From the NCBI GenBank assembly GCA_900759445.1, contig CAAEVH010000024.1:62001-126000 (forward strand): 64,000 nucleotides of DNA, given 5' to 3'. Of the stretch, positions 10,970-23,259 are shown piece after piece; the first letter of the stretch is position 1; each line of letters opens with the position of its first letter. The notes under the pieces are model-generated. The model saw nothing but the letters and a program-made list of their open reading frames with translations. It ran no database searches and was not told the origin of the DNA. This DNA is from an uncultured Raoultella sp. GTDB taxonomy: Bacteria; Pseudomonadota; Gammaproteobacteria; Enterobacterales; Enterobacteriaceae. The position numbers were made by a program, and so were the translations under genes.

Positions 10970-10988
10970 GATAATGATTATCATTAAT
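10970..10988. promoter_or_regulatory. Fur-like box upstream of zupT
   Basis: GATAATGATTATCATTAAT matches the 19-base Fur consensus at 16 positions and contains a perfect ATGATTATCAT core palindrome. It lies 15 bases before the zupT ATG, in the zupT-ygiD divergent region. Confidence 0.75.
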
Positions 10989-11149
10989 GATATCCAGATT
11001 ATCAGCTCACGACGAGAGGGAGATGCGACCCTTTACAGCGAATTACATTCAAATTTTCTGACGATCATCATCATGCTTATCTGAGTTTATCCTGACGCAA
11101 AAACGCGTAATGTGAAGGCATCACAATTCCTCTGTTTAAGGATATCACC

Positions 11150-11941
11150 ATGTCCCGTACCCGAATGCCAGCGTTGTTTTTAGGCCACGGCAGCCCGATG
11201 AACGTGCTGGAAGATAACATCTATACCCGCGCCTGGCGGCAGCTGGGCGAAACATTGCCGCGGCCAAAAGCTATCGTTGTGGTTTCTGCGCACTGGTTTA
11301 CTCGCGGTACCGGGGTAACGGCCATGGAGACGCCGAAGACGATCCACGATTTTGGCGGCTTCCCGCAGGCGCTGTACGATACGCATTACCCGGCTCCTGG
11401 TTCACCTGAACTGGCGCAGCGTCTGGTTGAGCTGCTGGCGCCGGTGCCTGTGACCCTGGATAAAGAAGCCTGGGGCTTCGATCATGGATCATGGGGCGTG
11501 CTGATAAAAATGTATCCCGATGCGGACATCCCGATGGTGCAGTTGAGCATCGACAGTACCAAACCGGCAGCCTGGCATCTGGAGATGGGGCGCAAGCTGA
11601 CCGCGCTACGTGATGAAGGCATCATGCTGGTGGCGAGCGGTAACGTGGTGCATAACCTGAGAACGGCACGCTGGCATGGCGAGAGCACGCCTTACCCGTG
11701 GGCGGAATCATTCAATGACTACGTCAAAACCAACCTGAGCTGGAAGGGACCGGCTGCAGAGCATCCGCTGGTGAACTATCTGGCGCATGAGGGCGGATCG
11801 CTTTCTAATCCGACGGCGGAGCACTTCCTGCCGCTGCTCTACGTTCTGGGTACCTGGGACGGCGAAGAGCCGATATCTATTCCGGTGGAAGGGATGGAGA
11901 TGGGATCGCTGAGCATGCTGTCGGTGCTGATTGGGGCGTAG
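11150..11941 (+). CDS. ygiD: 4,5-DOPA-extradiol-dioxygenase-like protein YgiD
   Basis: LigB-type extradiol ring-cleavage dioxygenase family; the E. coli enzyme cleaves L-DOPA in vitro, but its natural substrate is not known. It has 263 residues. Candidate metal ligands are histidines in LFLGHGSPM (about residue 15), VSAHWF (about 47) and the SGNVVHNLR segment (about 165-175). AAGGA stands before the ATG. E. coli YgiD has an alternative longer start that is not needed here. It converges on ygiC. Confidence 0.92.
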   Translation: MSRTRMPALFLGHGSPMNVLEDNIYTRAWRQLGETLPRPKAIVVVSAHWFTRGTGVTAMETPKTIHDFGGFPQALYDTHYPAPGSPELAQRLVELLAPVPVTLDKEAWGFDHGSWGVLIKMYPDADIPMVQLSIDSTKPAAWHLEMGRKLTALRDEGIMLVASGNVVHNLRTARWHGESTPYPWAESFNDYVKTNLSWKGPAAEHPLVNYLAHEGGSLSNPTAEHFLPLLYVLGTWDGEEPISIPVEGMEMGSLSMLSVLIGA

Positions 11942-11951
11942 AAGATAGCGG

Positions 11952-11983
11952 AAAAACCCCGGCAGGCGTCAGCGCTGCCGGGG
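11952..11983 (-). terminator. Rho-independent terminator of ygiBC
   Basis: CCCCGGCAG (11957-11965) pairs with CTGCCGGGG (11975-11983); read on the minus strand the hairpin is followed by TTTTT. Confidence 0.85.
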
Positions 11984-11989
11984 CAAATC

Positions 11990-13150
11990 TTATTCGACGA
12001 AAATGTGCGGATAGAAACGCGATAGATCCTGGGTGATCAGCGCCCGATCCTCGCGTACGCCGATCCCGGCAGGCCGATCGTTGATGAGCCAGCTGCCGAT
12101 CAGCGTATAGCTGTCGCCAAACTTCGGCAGCGGATAGAACTCCTGCACGATGGTGCCTTCTTCTCCGTATGGACCCTCAACCGCTTCCAGCACTTTGCCG
12201 TTTTCCACGATCGATACGTTAGCCCCTTCACGGGAGAAGATCGGCTTAATGACGTACTTCTCCATCTCCGGATGCGCATCTTCGCTGAAGTAAGCCGCCA
12301 GCAGGTTAGGGTGGTTCGGGAACATCTCCCACAGCAGCGGAAGCAGAGCTTTGTTCGAGATGATGCTCTTCCACGCCGGTTCGAGCCAGCGTACGCCCGC
12401 GTCTTCCAGTTTGGTGGAGAACATCTCGCGCAGCATATACTCCCACGGGTAGAGCTTGAACAGGTTGCCAATCACCTGATCCTGCAGGTCGGTAAACTGA
12501 CCTTTTTCACCCAGGCCGATATCTTCGATATACAGAAACTCGGTGGCCACACCCGCTTCTGCGGCACAGTCCTGCAGATACTGAACGGTACCGCGATCTT
12601 CTTCGGTATCGCGACAGCAGGCCATATGCAGCAGCTGGAAGCCAAACTGTTCGCGCAGCTCGGAAAAACGCTCGATCAGCTTTTCCTGCAGGCTGTTGAA
12701 CTGGTCGCTGCCTGCTGGCAGCTGGCCGGCGTTGATCTGATCTTCCAGCCAAATCCACTGGAAAAAGGCGGCTTCATACAGCGAGGTCGGGGTGTCGGCG
12801 TTGTTCTCCAGCAGCTTCGGCTCGCCCACGCCGTCCCATGCCAGATCGAGACGCGAGTAGAGCGACGGCTGGTTGGTTTTCCACGACTGGCGAACGAAGC
12901 CCCAGGTGTGTTTCGGAATGCGGAACTTCGCCATCAGTTCATCGCTGGCGACGACTTTTTCCACCGCCTGCAGACACATCTGGTGCAGCCCGGCGGTGAC
13001 CTCTTCAAGCTTTTCAACCTGCGCCAGCGTCAGTTTGTAATAGGCTTCTTCGCTCCAGTACGGCTCGCCATACATGGTATGAAAGTTGAAGCCGTATTCG
13101 GTCGCCTTCTCACGCCAGTCCGGGCGCTCCGTGATGCTGATTCTTTCCAT
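11990..13150 (-). CDS. ygiC: Glutathionylspermidine synthase-like ATP-grasp protein YgiC
   Basis: ATP-grasp ligase family protein related to the synthetase domain of Gss; its amine and acid substrates are not established. It has 386 residues, as in E. coli. Features shared with the Gss C-terminal domain in this window include [14 protein letters not shown] and [12 protein letters not shown] segments and the [13 protein letters not shown]-grasp region. It lies 5 bases after ygiB, forming a ygiBC unit downstream of tolC; in E. coli tolC-ygiBC are co-transcribed. Confidence 0.9.
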   Translation of the reverse strand: MERISITERPDWREKATEYGFNFHTMYGEPYWSEEAYYKLTLAQVEKLEEVTAGLHQMCLQAVEKVVASDELMAKFRIPKHTWGFVRQSWKTNQPSLYSRLDLAWDGVGEPKLLENNADTPTSLYEAAFFQWIWLEDQINAGQLPAGSDQFNSLQEKLIERFSELREQFGFQLLHMACCRDTEEDRGTVQYLQDCAAEAGVATEFLYIEDIGLGEKGQFTDLQDQVIGNLFKLYPWEYMLREMFSTKLEDAGVRWLEPAWKSIISNKALLPLLWEMFPNHPNLLAAYFSEDAHPEMEKYVIKPIFSREGANVSIVENGKVLEAVEGPYGEEGTIVQEFYPLPKFGDSYTLIGSWLINDRPAGIGVREDRALITQDLSRFYPHIFVE

Positions 13151-13155
13151 GTGAT

Positions 13156-13827
13156 TTAGCCGCCCATTGAGCGTTTAGTCGAACTGGTGCCTGCCGCGCT
13201 GCGCTGCATAGCAGATTGCTTCGCGACCGATTCACCAAAGCCGCCGCGGGTGACGGTGCTGGTGGTGGCGGGTTTTGGCGCCATCGCCGTTTTCGGTACG
13301 TTCATCGTCCGGCCCGGCTGTGCGGCGCCGTAGCTCTTACCGCCGGCATCGGTGTACTGGCCATAAGCTGGGCTGGCCGGGTTTTTCGAGCTGAACAGCG
13401 GCTGCTGTGCGCCCATGCCGCCACCCATCATACGGCCCATCATGTAGCCTGCCATCAACGGCATCCAGAAGCTGCCGCTGCTTTGTGCCTGCGCCTGGTT
13501 TTCTGGCGCGACGCCTGCCTGAGCCGGCGTTTGCTGGCACTGGCCTTCGCCGAATTCAGCGACGCAATCTTCACGCGTGGCATATTTCGGCGCGGTACGT
13601 ACCGCTTCCTTCTGTGCGTTGTTGAAAGCGGTGGTGCATTCAGCGCTTTTTCCCGGGTTGGCTGCAGAGCAGTCATCGGCGTTTTGGTACAGAGAAACCG
13701 TCTCGTCGGTTTTTTCACAACCGGCAAGCATAAATACGGCCGTAACGGCAAGGGCGACCGGCGTCAGATGGCGCGCGCTCCAGCTTTTACGGAACGAGGC
13801 ATGATTGATATTTTTTGTCCGTTTCAT
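13156..13827 (-). CDS. ygiB: DUF1190 family lipoprotein-like protein YgiB
   Basis: Unknown function. It has 223 residues, as in E. coli. It has a basic N-terminus, a hydrophobic stretch and a lipobox-like LAGC at about residues 33-36, then a low-complexity section rich in Gly, Met, Ala and Gln ([11 protein letters not shown]) and a Ser/Gly/Arg-rich tail. It is probably a lipoprotein. Linkage to tolC and ygiC suggests an envelope role, which is inference. Confidence 0.9.
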   Translation of the reverse strand: MKRTKNINHASFRKSWSARHLTPVALAVTAVFMLAGCEKTDETVSLYQNADDCSAANPGKSAECTTAFNNAQKEAVRTAPKYATREDCVAEFGEGQCQQTPAQAGVAPENQAQAQSSGSFWMPLMAGYMMGRMMGGGMGAQQPLFSSKNPASPAYGQYTDAGGKSYGAAQPGRTMNVPKTAMAPKPATTSTVTRGGFGESVAKQSAMQRSAAGTSSTKRSMGG

Positions 13828-13947
13828 ATTTGTCTTCCAGGACCCAGTGGTATTGCGGTTTGTTAACGCTCAGGATAGAGGATGAGTGGTGGAAAATGAA
13901 GCGAAGAGGGAGGGAAAGGAGGGGATCTTTACGTTGCCTTACGTTTA

Positions 13948-13982
13948 GCGCTTCGCTTAGCTGAATTCGTTAAGCGAAGCGC
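13948..13982. repeat. 12-bp perfect inverted repeat between tolC and ygiB
   Basis: GCGCTTCGCTTA (13948-13959) and TAAGCGAAGCGC (13971-13982) are perfect complements around an 11-base loop containing GAATTC. The hairpin begins 17 bases after the tolC stop and has no T-run, so it looks like an RNA processing, stability or partial attenuation element within the tolC-ygiBC transcript. Confidence 0.7.
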
Positions 13983-13998
13983 CATGACGCAACGACGA

Positions 13999-15471
13999 TT
14001 ACTGGCGGAAAGGATTCGCGCCGCTGGTTTTCGTGGTGCGGGTCGAAGCTGGTGTTGCCGCCGGCGCTGCATTGCTGCTGTAGCCATCAGCGTTAGCATC
14101 CTGCTGCGGGGTTTCCGGTGCGACGCTATCTGGTGATGTTGAGACCGGTTTGCCCAGCGTGTTGTTCAGCGCAACCAGATCCTGCTCGTTCAGAGTACCG
14201 AGCGCAGATTTAATGTTCAGCTGGTTAATCAGGTAGTTATAACGTGCGCTGGAGAGCTGCTGCTTCGCGTTGTACAGGGTGGTGGTGGCATCCAGGACGT
14301 CGACGATGGTACGCGTCCCCACAGAATAGCCGGCTTCCATGGCATCAAGGGAGCTCTGCGCAGAGACCACCGCCTGTTTGTAGGCATTGATGCTGCTGAT
14401 AGAGGCATTGATGTTATTAAAGGAAGAACGAACGGTCTGAACCACGCTGCGATGCGAGCTTTCCAGCTGTTCGCTGGCGCCAACGAAGTTGTACTGCGCC
14501 TGTTTCACCTGCGAGTTAACCATCCCGCCCTGATACAGCGGCAGCGAGAAGCTCAGACCGATTTTGTTCTGTCCGGCATCGTTGTCGTTATATTGGGTGC
14601 TGTTGTGGGTTTTGGAACCGCTGTAGGAGGTGTTTGAGACCCCGGTCGAGGCGGTTAAATCCAGGGTCGGCAGATGGCCGTCCTGCGCCTGACGAATCTG
14701 TTCGCGGGCGAGATCCTGGTTCAGACGCGCCTGCAGCAGCGACAGGTTACGGTTTTCCGCTTCCTTCAGCAGCGCATTTACCGTCTGCGGTTTGTTGGTT
14801 TTAAAGCCGTCTACGTTCAGCGATGCCAGCTCCGGATAGTAGTTGCCGGTGACCTGGCGCAGCGCTTCTACCGCGTTGTCGAGGTTGTTGCGCGCGGTTA
14901 CTTCGTTTGCCAGCACTGAATCGTACTGTGAACGGGCGTTCTGCACGTCGGTGATTGCCACAAGGCCAACGTTAAAGCGCTGTGTGGTCTGATCCAACTG
15001 GCGGTAGATTGCCTGCTTTTGCGCTTCGGTATAGGAAAGCGTATCAATCGCGCTGAGGACGTTAAAGTAAGCTGTCGCGGTGTTCAGAATCAGCGTTTGC
15101 TGATCGGTCTGATAGGTGACATCCTGAATACCGGCCGCTTTTTCCTGCAGCGTCAGAGCGCGCCACTTCGACATATCAAACAGGGTCTGCGTTAACTGCA
15201 GCGAGCCGCTGGTGACGTTCGAGTTCACGCCGTTGCTGTCGCGATAGCCATTGGTGTAAGTATAATCTGCGCCCAGACCAAGCTGAGGCAGTAACGGGCT
15301 ACGTGCTTCATTGATCTTCTCGAATGCAGCATCACGATCGGCTGCTGATTTACGCAGGTCAGGGTTGCTGACGCGCGCCTGCTGATAAACCTGCATCAGG
15401 TTTTCTGCCTGGCTCATGGCGCTGAAGCCAGTCAGGCCCAGACCGATGAGGATGGGGAAAAGTTTCTTCAT
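13999..15471 (-). CDS. tolC: Outer membrane efflux channel TolC
   Basis: Trimeric outer-membrane and periplasmic tunnel used by AcrAB-type drug pumps, MacAB and type I secretion. It has a signal peptide ending near SQA-EN and two OEP repeats. It is very close to E. coli TolC through the barrel and helices, and diverges in the low-complexity C-terminal tail (PETPQQDANADG...). Two ATGs lie in MQMKKLF; the AAGGA site touches the first (15477) and is six bases from the second (15471), so I chose 15471 (490 residues). A marbox lies about 80 bases upstream. Confidence 0.95.
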   Translation of the reverse strand: MKKLFPILIGLGLTGFSAMSQAENLMQVYQQARVSNPDLRKSAADRDAAFEKINEARSPLLPQLGLGADYTYTNGYRDSNGVNSNVTSGSLQLTQTLFDMSKWRALTLQEKAAGIQDVTYQTDQQTLILNTATAYFNVLSAIDTLSYTEAQKQAIYRQLDQTTQRFNVGLVAITDVQNARSQYDSVLANEVTARNNLDNAVEALRQVTGNYYPELASLNVDGFKTNKPQTVNALLKEAENRNLSLLQARLNQDLAREQIRQAQDGHLPTLDLTASTGVSNTSYSGSKTHNSTQYNDNDAGQNKIGLSFSLPLYQGGMVNSQVKQAQYNFVGASEQLESSHRSVVQTVRSSFNNINASISSINAYKQAVVSAQSSLDAMEAGYSVGTRTIVDVLDATTTLYNAKQQLSSARYNYLINQLNIKSALGTLNEQDLVALNNTLGKPVSTSPDSVAPETPQQDANADGYSSNAAPAATPASTRTTKTSGANPFRQ

Positions 15472-15552
15472 TTGCATTCCTTGTTGTGAAGCATAAAGCG
15501 CTGCCCAAATTCTAAATATATTTGCTGATTGTATCGAGTCTGCCGCGGTAAA

Positions 15553-15572
15553 AAGTTGGCGTTACGTGCCAT
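15553..15572 (-). promoter_or_regulatory. Marbox (MarA/SoxS/Rob/RamA site) of tolC
   Basis: Read on the minus strand, ATGGCACGTAACGCCAACTT fits the marbox consensus AYNGCACNNWNNRYYAAAYN with one mismatch. It lies 82-101 bases upstream of the chosen tolC start; E. coli tolC is also controlled through a marbox. Confidence 0.7.
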
Positions 15573-15666
15573 CCGGCGGTAATTTGCACCAATCTAACAT
15601 ACAGACTGTAAAACGATAGCCAAACGGCTTATAAATCCTTACTTTCGGATGCGCAGGACAGAGACA

Positions 15667-16299
15667 ATGAGCAAGCCCAATCAGCAAGGAATTACCTTCT
15701 CTAAAAACGATGTAGAAATTATTGCACGCGAAACGCTTTATCGTGGTTTTTTTTCGCTGGATTTATACCGTTTTCGCCATCGCCTGTTTAACGGTGGGAT
15801 GAGCGGCGAGGTGACGCGCGAAATTTTTGAGCGCGGGCATGCCGCAGTCTTGCTACCCTTTGACCCGATACGTGATGAAGTGGTGCTGGTCGAGCAAATC
15901 CGCATCGCCGCGTATGATACTAGCGAGAGCCCGTGGCTGCTTGAAATGGTCGCCGGTATGATTGAAGACGGCGAGACCCCCGAGGACGTTGCCCGCCGTG
16001 AAGCGGTAGAAGAAGCCGGGCTGATCGTCGGGCGGACAAAACCGGTCCTGAGCTACCTGGCAAGCCCGGGCGGCACCAGCGAAAGGCTGTCGATTCTGGT
16101 CGGTGAAGTCGATGCAACGACGGCAAAGGGGATTCACGGTCTGGCGGATGAAAATGAAGACATCCGGGTGCATGTGGTAAGCCGGGAGCAGGCTTATCAG
16201 TGGGTTGAAGAGGGGAAAATCGACAACGCGGCCTCTGTCATCGCCCTGCAATGGCTGCAATTGCATTATCACAATTTACGTAATGAGTGGACAAAATGA
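15667..16299 (+). CDS. nudF: ADP-ribose diphosphatase
   Basis: Nudix hydrolase that splits ADP-ribose into AMP and ribose 5-phosphate. The Nudix box is intact ([22 protein letters not shown], about residues 97-118; glycine, REU and EE positions present). I chose the ATG at 15667 (210 residues; E. coli 209), preceded by AGGA at suitable spacing, over the ATG at 15649. It is the first gene of the nudF-yqiB-cpdA-yqiA-parE run and overlaps yqiB by four bases. Confidence 0.94.
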   Translation: MSKPNQQGITFSKNDVEIIARETLYRGFFSLDLYRFRHRLFNGGMSGEVTREIFERGHAAVLLPFDPIRDEVVLVEQIRIAAYDTSESPWLLEMVAGMIEDGETPEDVARREAVEEAGLIVGRTKPVLSYLASPGGTSERLSILVGEVDATTAKGIHGLADENEDIRVHVVSREQAYQWVEEGKIDNAASVIALQWLQLHYHNLRNEWTK

Positions 16300-16718
16300 A
16301 GCGTTATACACCTGACTTCCCGGAAATGATGCGCCTGTGTGAAACCAATTTTGCTCAGTTGCGCCGCTTGTTGCCTCGAACCGATGCAGCCGGCGATGTC
16401 GCGGGCTATCAGGTGGGCAATGCGCAATATCGATTAACTATCGTCGAGTCGACCCGCTACACTACATTAGTGTCAATTGAGCAGACGGTTCCGGCGGTAA
16501 GTTACTGGAGTTTACCGTCAATGACGGTACGTCTGTATCATGATGCGATGGTCGCTGAAGTGTGTTCGACTCAGCAGATCTTTCGCTTCAAAGCAAAGTA
16601 TGATTATCCTAATAAAAAGTTGCATCAACGCGACGAAAAGCATCAAATTAATCAGTTCCTGGCGGACTGGCTGAGATACTGTTTAGCACATGGAGCGATG
16701 GCGATTCCGGTTTGTTAG
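16296..16718 (+). CDS. yqiB: DUF1249 protein YqiB
   Basis: Conserved 140-residue protein of unknown function. It is nearly identical to E. coli YqiB over [28 protein letters not shown] and the C-terminal [14 protein letters not shown]. The chosen ATG at 16296 overlaps the nudF stop as ATGA, typical of translational coupling; an upstream in-frame ATG at 16287 would add three residues. cpdA follows 24 bases later. Confidence 0.92.
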   Translation: MKRYTPDFPEMMRLCETNFAQLRRLLPRTDAAGDVAGYQVGNAQYRLTIVESTRYTTLVSIEQTVPAVSYWSLPSMTVRLYHDAMVAEVCSTQQIFRFKAKYDYPNKKLHQRDEKHQINQFLADWLRYCLAHGAMAIPVC

Positions 16719-16742
16719 CGTCGTGAAACCTAAGGACACCAT

Positions 16743-17570
16743 TTGGAAAGCCTGTTGAATCTGCCTCTGGCTGGTGAGACCAGAGTCAGGATATTACAAA
16801 TTACTGATACTCACCTGTTTGCTGAAAAACATGAAACGCTGTTAGGTATCAATACCTGGGAAAGCTACCAGGCTGTGCTGGATGCCATCCATGCCTCACA
16901 GCGTCCATGCGATCTTATAGTAGCAACAGGCGATCTGGCGCAGGACCATTCAGCCGCGGCCTACCAGCACTTTGCTGAAGGTATCGCGAGTTTTGCCGCG
17001 CCCTGCGTCTGGTTGCCGGGCAATCATGACTTCCAGCCGGCGATGTACAGCACGCTGCAGGAATCAGGTATTTCCCCGGCCAAAAGGGTTTTGCTGGGCG
17101 ATCATTGGCAAATATTGCTGTTGGACAGCCAGGTGTTTGGCGTTCCCCACGGCGAGCTGAGCGACTTTCAGCTTGAGTGGCTGGAGCAGAGGCTGGCGGA
17201 AGAGCCTGAGCGTTATACGCTGCTGCTGTTGCATCATCATCCGCTCCCTTCGGGTTGTAGCTGGTTGGATCAACACAGCCTGCGTAATGCCGGGGCCCTG
17301 GATCGTGCGCTGGCCGCTTTTCCGCGCGTAAGGCATTTACTCTGTGGCCATATTCACCAGGAACTGGACCTCAACTGGAACGGGCGGCGGATGATGGCAA
17401 CTCCCTCGACCTGTGTACAGTTTAAGCCGCATTGCGCCAATTTTACCCTGGATACCATTTCTCCCGGCTGGCGCTGGCTGGAACTGCACGCCGACGGTAC
17501 CTTGACCACGGAAGTTTGTCGCCTTAACGGCGTGAAGTTTCACCCGGATATCGCTTCAGAAGGATACTGA
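16743..17570 (+). CDS. cpdA: 3',5'-cyclic-AMP phosphodiesterase
   Basis: Metallophosphoesterase that hydrolyses cAMP and so tempers CRP signalling. It has 275 residues. Metal-binding motifs are visible in order: DTHLF (about residue 22), GDLAQD (about 63), GNHDF (about 93), HHHPLP (about 162) and GHIHQ (about 202). It starts with TTG, as in E. coli, preceded by AAGGA. Its stop overlaps the yqiA start by one base. Confidence 0.95.
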   Translation: MESLLNLPLAGETRVRILQITDTHLFAEKHETLLGINTWESYQAVLDAIHASQRPCDLIVATGDLAQDHSAAAYQHFAEGIASFAAPCVWLPGNHDFQPAMYSTLQESGISPAKRVLLGDHWQILLLDSQVFGVPHGELSDFQLEWLEQRLAEEPERYTLLLLHHHPLPSGCSWLDQHSLRNAGALDRALAAFPRVRHLLCGHIHQELDLNWNGRRMMATPSTCVQFKPHCANFTLDTISPGWRWLELHADGTLTTEVCRLNGVKFHPDIASEGY

Positions 17571-18145
17571 TGGCTACGCTCCTTTATCTGCATGGTTTTA
17601 ACAGCTCACCGCGATCGGCAAAAGCGACGGCGTTGAAGGACTGGCTGACGCAGACCTTTCCCGAGATTACGATGGTGGTGCCTGAGCTACCCGCCTATCC
17701 GGCAGAAGCGGCGGAGATGCTGGAAGCCATTGTGCTGGAACGCGGCGGGGAACCGCTGGGAGTGGTAGGCTCCTCGCTGGGTGGCTACTATGCCACCTGG
17801 CTATCGCAGTGTTTTATGCTGCCGACGGTGGTGGTTAACCCGGCGGTACGCCCGTTTGAACTGCTGAACAATTTCCTTGGCCCCAATGAGAATCCGTACA
17901 CGGGGCAGCAATATGTGCTAGAGTCACGCCATATTTACGATCTCAAAGTCATGCAAATCGACCCGCTGGAAGCGCCTGATTTAATCTGGCTGCTGCAGCA
18001 AACGGGCGATGAAGTGCTTGATTACCGCCAGGCCGTTGCTTACTACGCCTCATGCCGGCAGACGGTAGAGGAGGGCGGCAATCACGCATTTGTCGGCTTT
18101 GAAGATCATTTCACTCAGATTATCGATTTTCTGGGTCTGCGTTAA
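17570..18145 (+). CDS. yqiA: Esterase YqiA
   Basis: Small alpha/beta-hydrolase with esterase activity toward acyl-CoA and p-nitrophenyl esters in E. coli; natural role unknown. It has 191 residues. The N-terminal YLHGFNSSP forms the oxyanion region, the nucleophile serine is in GSSLGGYYA (about residue 66), and the C-terminal GGNHAF gives the histidine. parE follows 30 bases downstream. Confidence 0.92.
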   Translation: MATLLYLHGFNSSPRSAKATALKDWLTQTFPEITMVVPELPAYPAEAAEMLEAIVLERGGEPLGVVGSSLGGYYATWLSQCFMLPTVVVNPAVRPFELLNNFLGPNENPYTGQQYVLESRHIYDLKVMQIDPLEAPDLIWLLQQTGDEVLDYRQAVAYYASCRQTVEEGGNHAFVGFEDHFTQIIDFLGLR

Positions 18146-20071
<1,926 letters not shown>

Positions 20072-20084
20072 CCTACTGTTTAAG

Positions 20085-20109
20085 CAGAACTGGCGCTCCG
20101 CCAGTTCTG
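20085..20109. terminator. Terminator-like hairpin between parE and ygiN
   Basis: CAGAACTGGCG (20085-20095) pairs perfectly with CGCCAGTTCTG (20099-20109) around a 3-base loop, between convergent genes. The T-rich stretch (TTATTTTTTC) begins only about 10 bases later, so efficiency is uncertain. Confidence 0.6.
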
Positions 20110-20141
20110 ACTCACTTCTTATTTTTTCTTCGCGCGCAGGC

Positions 20142-20456
20142 TTAAATGCCGGACTGCAGAATACGGATACTGGTCTCCAGCACGTCGCCTTTCACCGCTT
20201 CAGCGTAGGCTTTCATGTGCGGAGTTTGCAGATGCGCTTCAAGGTGGGCAACGCTTTCCCACTGTTCAACCATGACGATCGAATCCGGGGAAGTGCTCTG
20301 GAAACTCACGCCGGCAGCGTGGTCAACCAGCGGCGCATAGCCGTGGCAGCCCTCTTCCTGTAAAACCACCGGAACAAGTTTTGCAAACTGATCAAGTACC
20401 GCCTGGCGATGATGTTGGCCCGGGCGTGTACGAATTTCTGCGATCACTGTTAACAT
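20142..20456 (-). CDS. ygiN: Quinol monooxygenase YgiN
   Basis: ABM-fold monooxygenase, 104 residues as in E. coli, proposed to oxidise menadiol in a redox cycle with MdaB. The ferredoxin-like dimer features MLTVIAEIRTRPG at the start and VMVEQWES in the middle are visible. It lies 35 bases after mdaB in the same direction, in line with a two-gene quinone redox unit. Confidence 0.93.
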   Translation of the reverse strand: MLTVIAEIRTRPGQHHRQAVLDQFAKLVPVVLQEEGCHGYAPLVDHAAGVSFQSTSPDSIVMVEQWESVAHLEAHLQTPHMKAYAEAVKGDVLETSIRILQSGI

Positions 20457-20491
20457 GATTAACTCAACTCCTTCTGTATGTAGACCTTTAG

Positions 20492-21073
20492 TTAACCAAA
20501 AATCTGCGCCAGATGCTTGCGATATTCTGCTATGTCACGCGGAACATCCGGCATTTTAATGACGTCGTTGGCGATAAAGGTCGGCAGAGGGGTCATACCG
20601 AGGAACTGGTTGGCTTTATGGAACGGCAGATAAACGCCGTCAACGCCCACGCCGTGGAAGAACTGATCTTTATCGGTAAAGGCATCCATCGGTGCGTTCC
20701 AGGTCAGGGAGAGCATGTACTGCTTGCCCTGAATCAAGCCGCCGGAACCATATTTCTTGCTGGCGTCGGAGCGGGTGCGCCCGTCGCTGGCATACAGCGA
20801 GCCATGCCCTTCGGTGAAGACGTCATCAATATATTTCTTCACGGTCCACGGCGCGCCCATCCACCAGCCCGGCATTTGCCAGATAACCACGTCGGCCCAG
20901 AGGAAATTCTGTACTTCCTGCTGGACGTCGTAATCGCTTTCCGCACGAACGATTTTAACATCATGCCCGGCGTCGCGCAGATAACCATCCGCGACCTCGG
21001 TCAGGGTGTCATTCAACTGGCCGTTTGAATGGGCGAATTTCTTCGCGCCGTTGATAATCAGGATGTTGCTCAT
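20492..21073 (-). CDS. mdaB: NADPH quinone reductase MdaB
   Basis: Flavodoxin-fold FAD enzyme that reduces quinones by two electrons, avoiding semiquinone. It has 193 residues, as in E. coli, with INGAKKFAHSNGQLN at the FAD-binding start and the conserved WQMPGWWMGAPW loop. It precedes ygiN. In E. coli a further gene (ygiZ) lies next to qseC; nothing of it is seen here in the 104-base gap. Confidence 0.94.
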   Translation of the reverse strand: MSNILIINGAKKFAHSNGQLNDTLTEVADGYLRDAGHDVKIVRAESDYDVQQEVQNFLWADVVIWQMPGWWMGAPWTVKKYIDDVFTEGHGSLYASDGRTRSDASKKYGSGGLIQGKQYMLSLTWNAPMDAFTDKDQFFHGVGVDGVYLPFHKANQFLGMTPLPTFIANDVIKMPDVPRDIAEYRKHLAQIFG

Positions 21074-21177
21074 TTTTTACCCTTCAGGTTTCGAGTTTGT
21101 CACTGATTTTACCCCGCGAGGCGGGGCGGTAAAATGAGCAAAATGTGCAAAGTCTTTTGCGTTAATTGCAATAATTG

Positions 21178-22518
21178 CTACCAGCGCACGCGCGCCGCGA
21201 AACCGCCTCCGGGCGCGTTGCTGAAGTCTACCGTCATCCGGTGCAGCGCGGCAATGCGGCGGACGATAGATAATCCCAGCCCGCTACCGGGCTCATCCTG
21301 ACCGGGAGGGCGATAGAATCGTTCGCCGATCCGCGCCAGCGCTTCGGGGCTGACGCCCGGGCCATTATCGCGTACGGAAAACTCACGAGCATCAAGAGTG
21401 ATATCGACCTGGCTGCCGGGAGGGCTGTAGCGTACGGCGTTATCCAGTAGATTACGCACCAGCAGACTCAGCAGCAGCGGCTGGCCAGGCTGCATGACCT
21501 GAGTTGCGTTCAGATGCAGGCGAAGCTCAATGCCCGCCTGCTGCGCAGAGTGGTACATCTCCATGACCGACGATTGCAGTAGCTCATCGATGGCAATCGT
21601 ATGCACATCATCAAGCTGCGCCAGAGAATCGAGACGCGACAACGTTAAAAGCTGGTCTACCAGCCGGGTTGCGCGGTCAATCCCTTCATGCAGCTGCGCC
21701 AGCGCTTTCTCCCGCCCCTGCGGGTCGTCCATTGACAGCTGCGCGACTTCGGTCTGCACCTTCAGGGCCGCAAGCGGGCTGCGCAGCTCGTGTGCGGCAT
21801 CGGAGGTAAACCGGCGCTCGCGTATCATGGTGTCATGGGTACGGGCAAACAGCTGATTCAGGGCATCGACCAGCGGCCGGACTTCACTGGGCACCTTGTC
21901 GACGTTAAGCGATTCAGCCGAGTCCGGCGCGCGCAGACGCAGCGTTCTGGTCAGCTGTTTTAACGGCGCCAGCTCCCGGCTCAGCAGCACAATCAGCAGC
22001 AGGAACATCAGCGGCAGCGCCACCAGCCAGGGGGTCAGCTGGGAGGTGACGATATCCAGCGCCATTTCCCGCCGGTAGTCCCACTCCTGACCCACGACAA
22101 TACGGTAGCGGCCATCGCCGGTGGTTAACTGCAGGAAGCGCCATTCATCATCATCGTTATTCAGATAGCCATCGCTGAAGCCTTCCCGACGATTTTGCCG
22201 CGGGATGTCCTGACCATTCTCGCCGTCGTGAAGCAGACGCTTGCCGTCGGCCGTGAAAATCGCGAACGCCAGCGCGTCGTCATCGAGGTGGCCGTGTTTG
22301 ATCTTCTTTTTTGTCCGCACCGGCGCCGTGAGCGTATGCAGCTCGTCGAAATTCATGGCGCTCAGTCGGCGGGCAAACAGCAGCTGTTGGGTATCAAAGA
22401 GCTTATCCAGTTTTTCCGTGGTTTGTTGCCAGGCAATCAAACAGGCGATACCCCAGGCAGCACTGGTCAGCAGGAAAAAAAGGAGCGTCAGGCGGACGCG
22501 CAGGCTAAGTCGTTTCAT
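21178..22518 (-). CDS. qseC: Quorum-sensing type sensor histidine kinase QseC
   Basis: Inner-membrane sensor kinase reported in E. coli to respond to autoinducer-3 and catecholamines and to phosphorylate QseB. It has 446 residues: two membrane helices (about 10-30 and 155-180) around a periplasmic domain, a linker, the H-box [14 protein letters not shown] (about 240), the N-box [12 protein letters not shown] and the G-boxes DNGPGVS and GSGLGLSIV. Its start overlaps the qseB stop by four bases. Confidence 0.93.
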   Translation of the reverse strand: MKRLSLRVRLTLLFFLLTSAAWGIACLIAWQQTTEKLDKLFDTQQLLFARRLSAMNFDELHTLTAPVRTKKKIKHGHLDDDALAFAIFTADGKRLLHDGENGQDIPRQNRREGFSDGYLNNDDDEWRFLQLTTGDGRYRIVVGQEWDYRREMALDIVTSQLTPWLVALPLMFLLLIVLLSRELAPLKQLTRTLRLRAPDSAESLNVDKVPSEVRPLVDALNQLFARTHDTMIRERRFTSDAAHELRSPLAALKVQTEVAQLSMDDPQGREKALAQLHEGIDRATRLVDQLLTLSRLDSLAQLDDVHTIAIDELLQSSVMEMYHSAQQAGIELRLHLNATQVMQPGQPLLLSLLVRNLLDNAVRYSPPGSQVDITLDAREFSVRDNGPGVSPEALARIGERFYRPPGQDEPGSGLGLSIVRRIAALHRMTVDFSNAPGGGFAARVRW

Positions 22519-23174
22519 GCATCACCGAGGGTATAGCCGATACCGTGAACGGTACGAATAAATTCACTGCCGAGCTTGCGGCGCAGGTGATGAACGTGCA
22601 CCTCGACCGCGTTGCTGGAGACATCGTCGTCCCAGGTATAGAGTTTCTCTTCAATGAGCTTACGCGGCAGAACGCGTCCGGCATTGCGCATCAGCAGCTC
22701 CAGCAAGGCGAACTCTTTTGGTTTCAGCGCCAGGTTGTCGCCGTTCACCGTCACGGTCAGGCCAATGGGATCGAGCGCAACGTGGCCATGGCGCAGCTCG
22801 CTGCTGCTCTGGCCGTGGGAGCGACGAATCAGGGCCTCCAGACGAGCGGCAACTTCAATCAGCGCGAAAGGTTTACACAGATAGTCATCGGCGCCGAGGC
22901 GCAGCCCTTCAACCCGCTGGCTGAGCGCATCGCGGGCCGTGAGGATCAGTACCGGCTCGTGGCGGCCCTGATGGCGCCATTCGCGCAGGATATCCAGCCC
23001 GTCGATACCGGGCAGCGTCAGGTCGAGGATCGCCGCGTCATAGGGCGCCGTATAGAGCGCGGCTTTGCCCTCTTCGCCACGGGTAAACCAGTCGATGCTG
23101 AAGCCCATTTTCGTCAGCCCGACTTTAATGCCATCGCCGATGAGCTTGTCGTCTTCCACCAGTAAAATGCGCAT
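22515..23174 (-). CDS. qseB: Response regulator QseB
   Basis: OmpR/PhoB-type response regulator, 219 residues. The receiver domain shows the acidic pocket (VEDD), the phosphoacceptor aspartate in [11 protein letters not shown] (about residue 51) and the KPFAL lysine; the C-terminal winged helix ends with [13 protein letters not shown] and [10 protein letters not shown]. It is divergent from ygiW across a 151-base region with two TTAAG half-sites. Confidence 0.94.
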   Translation of the reverse strand: MRILLVEDDKLIGDGIKVGLTKMGFSIDWFTRGEEGKAALYTAPYDAAILDLTLPGIDGLDILREWRHQGRHEPVLILTARDALSQRVEGLRLGADDYLCKPFALIEVAARLEALIRRSHGQSSSELRHGHVALDPIGLTVTVNGDNLALKPKEFALLELLMRNAGRVLPRKLIEEKLYTWDDDVSSNAVEVHVHHLRRKLGSEFIRTVHGIGYTLGDA

Positions 23175-23259
23175 TGGCCGCTCCTGTGGCTGTCATGTGT
23201 ACGCGCAGTAAACCGCGTTGCGGCAGGCGCTGTACAGTAATAAAATTTCTTTTTTCTGC

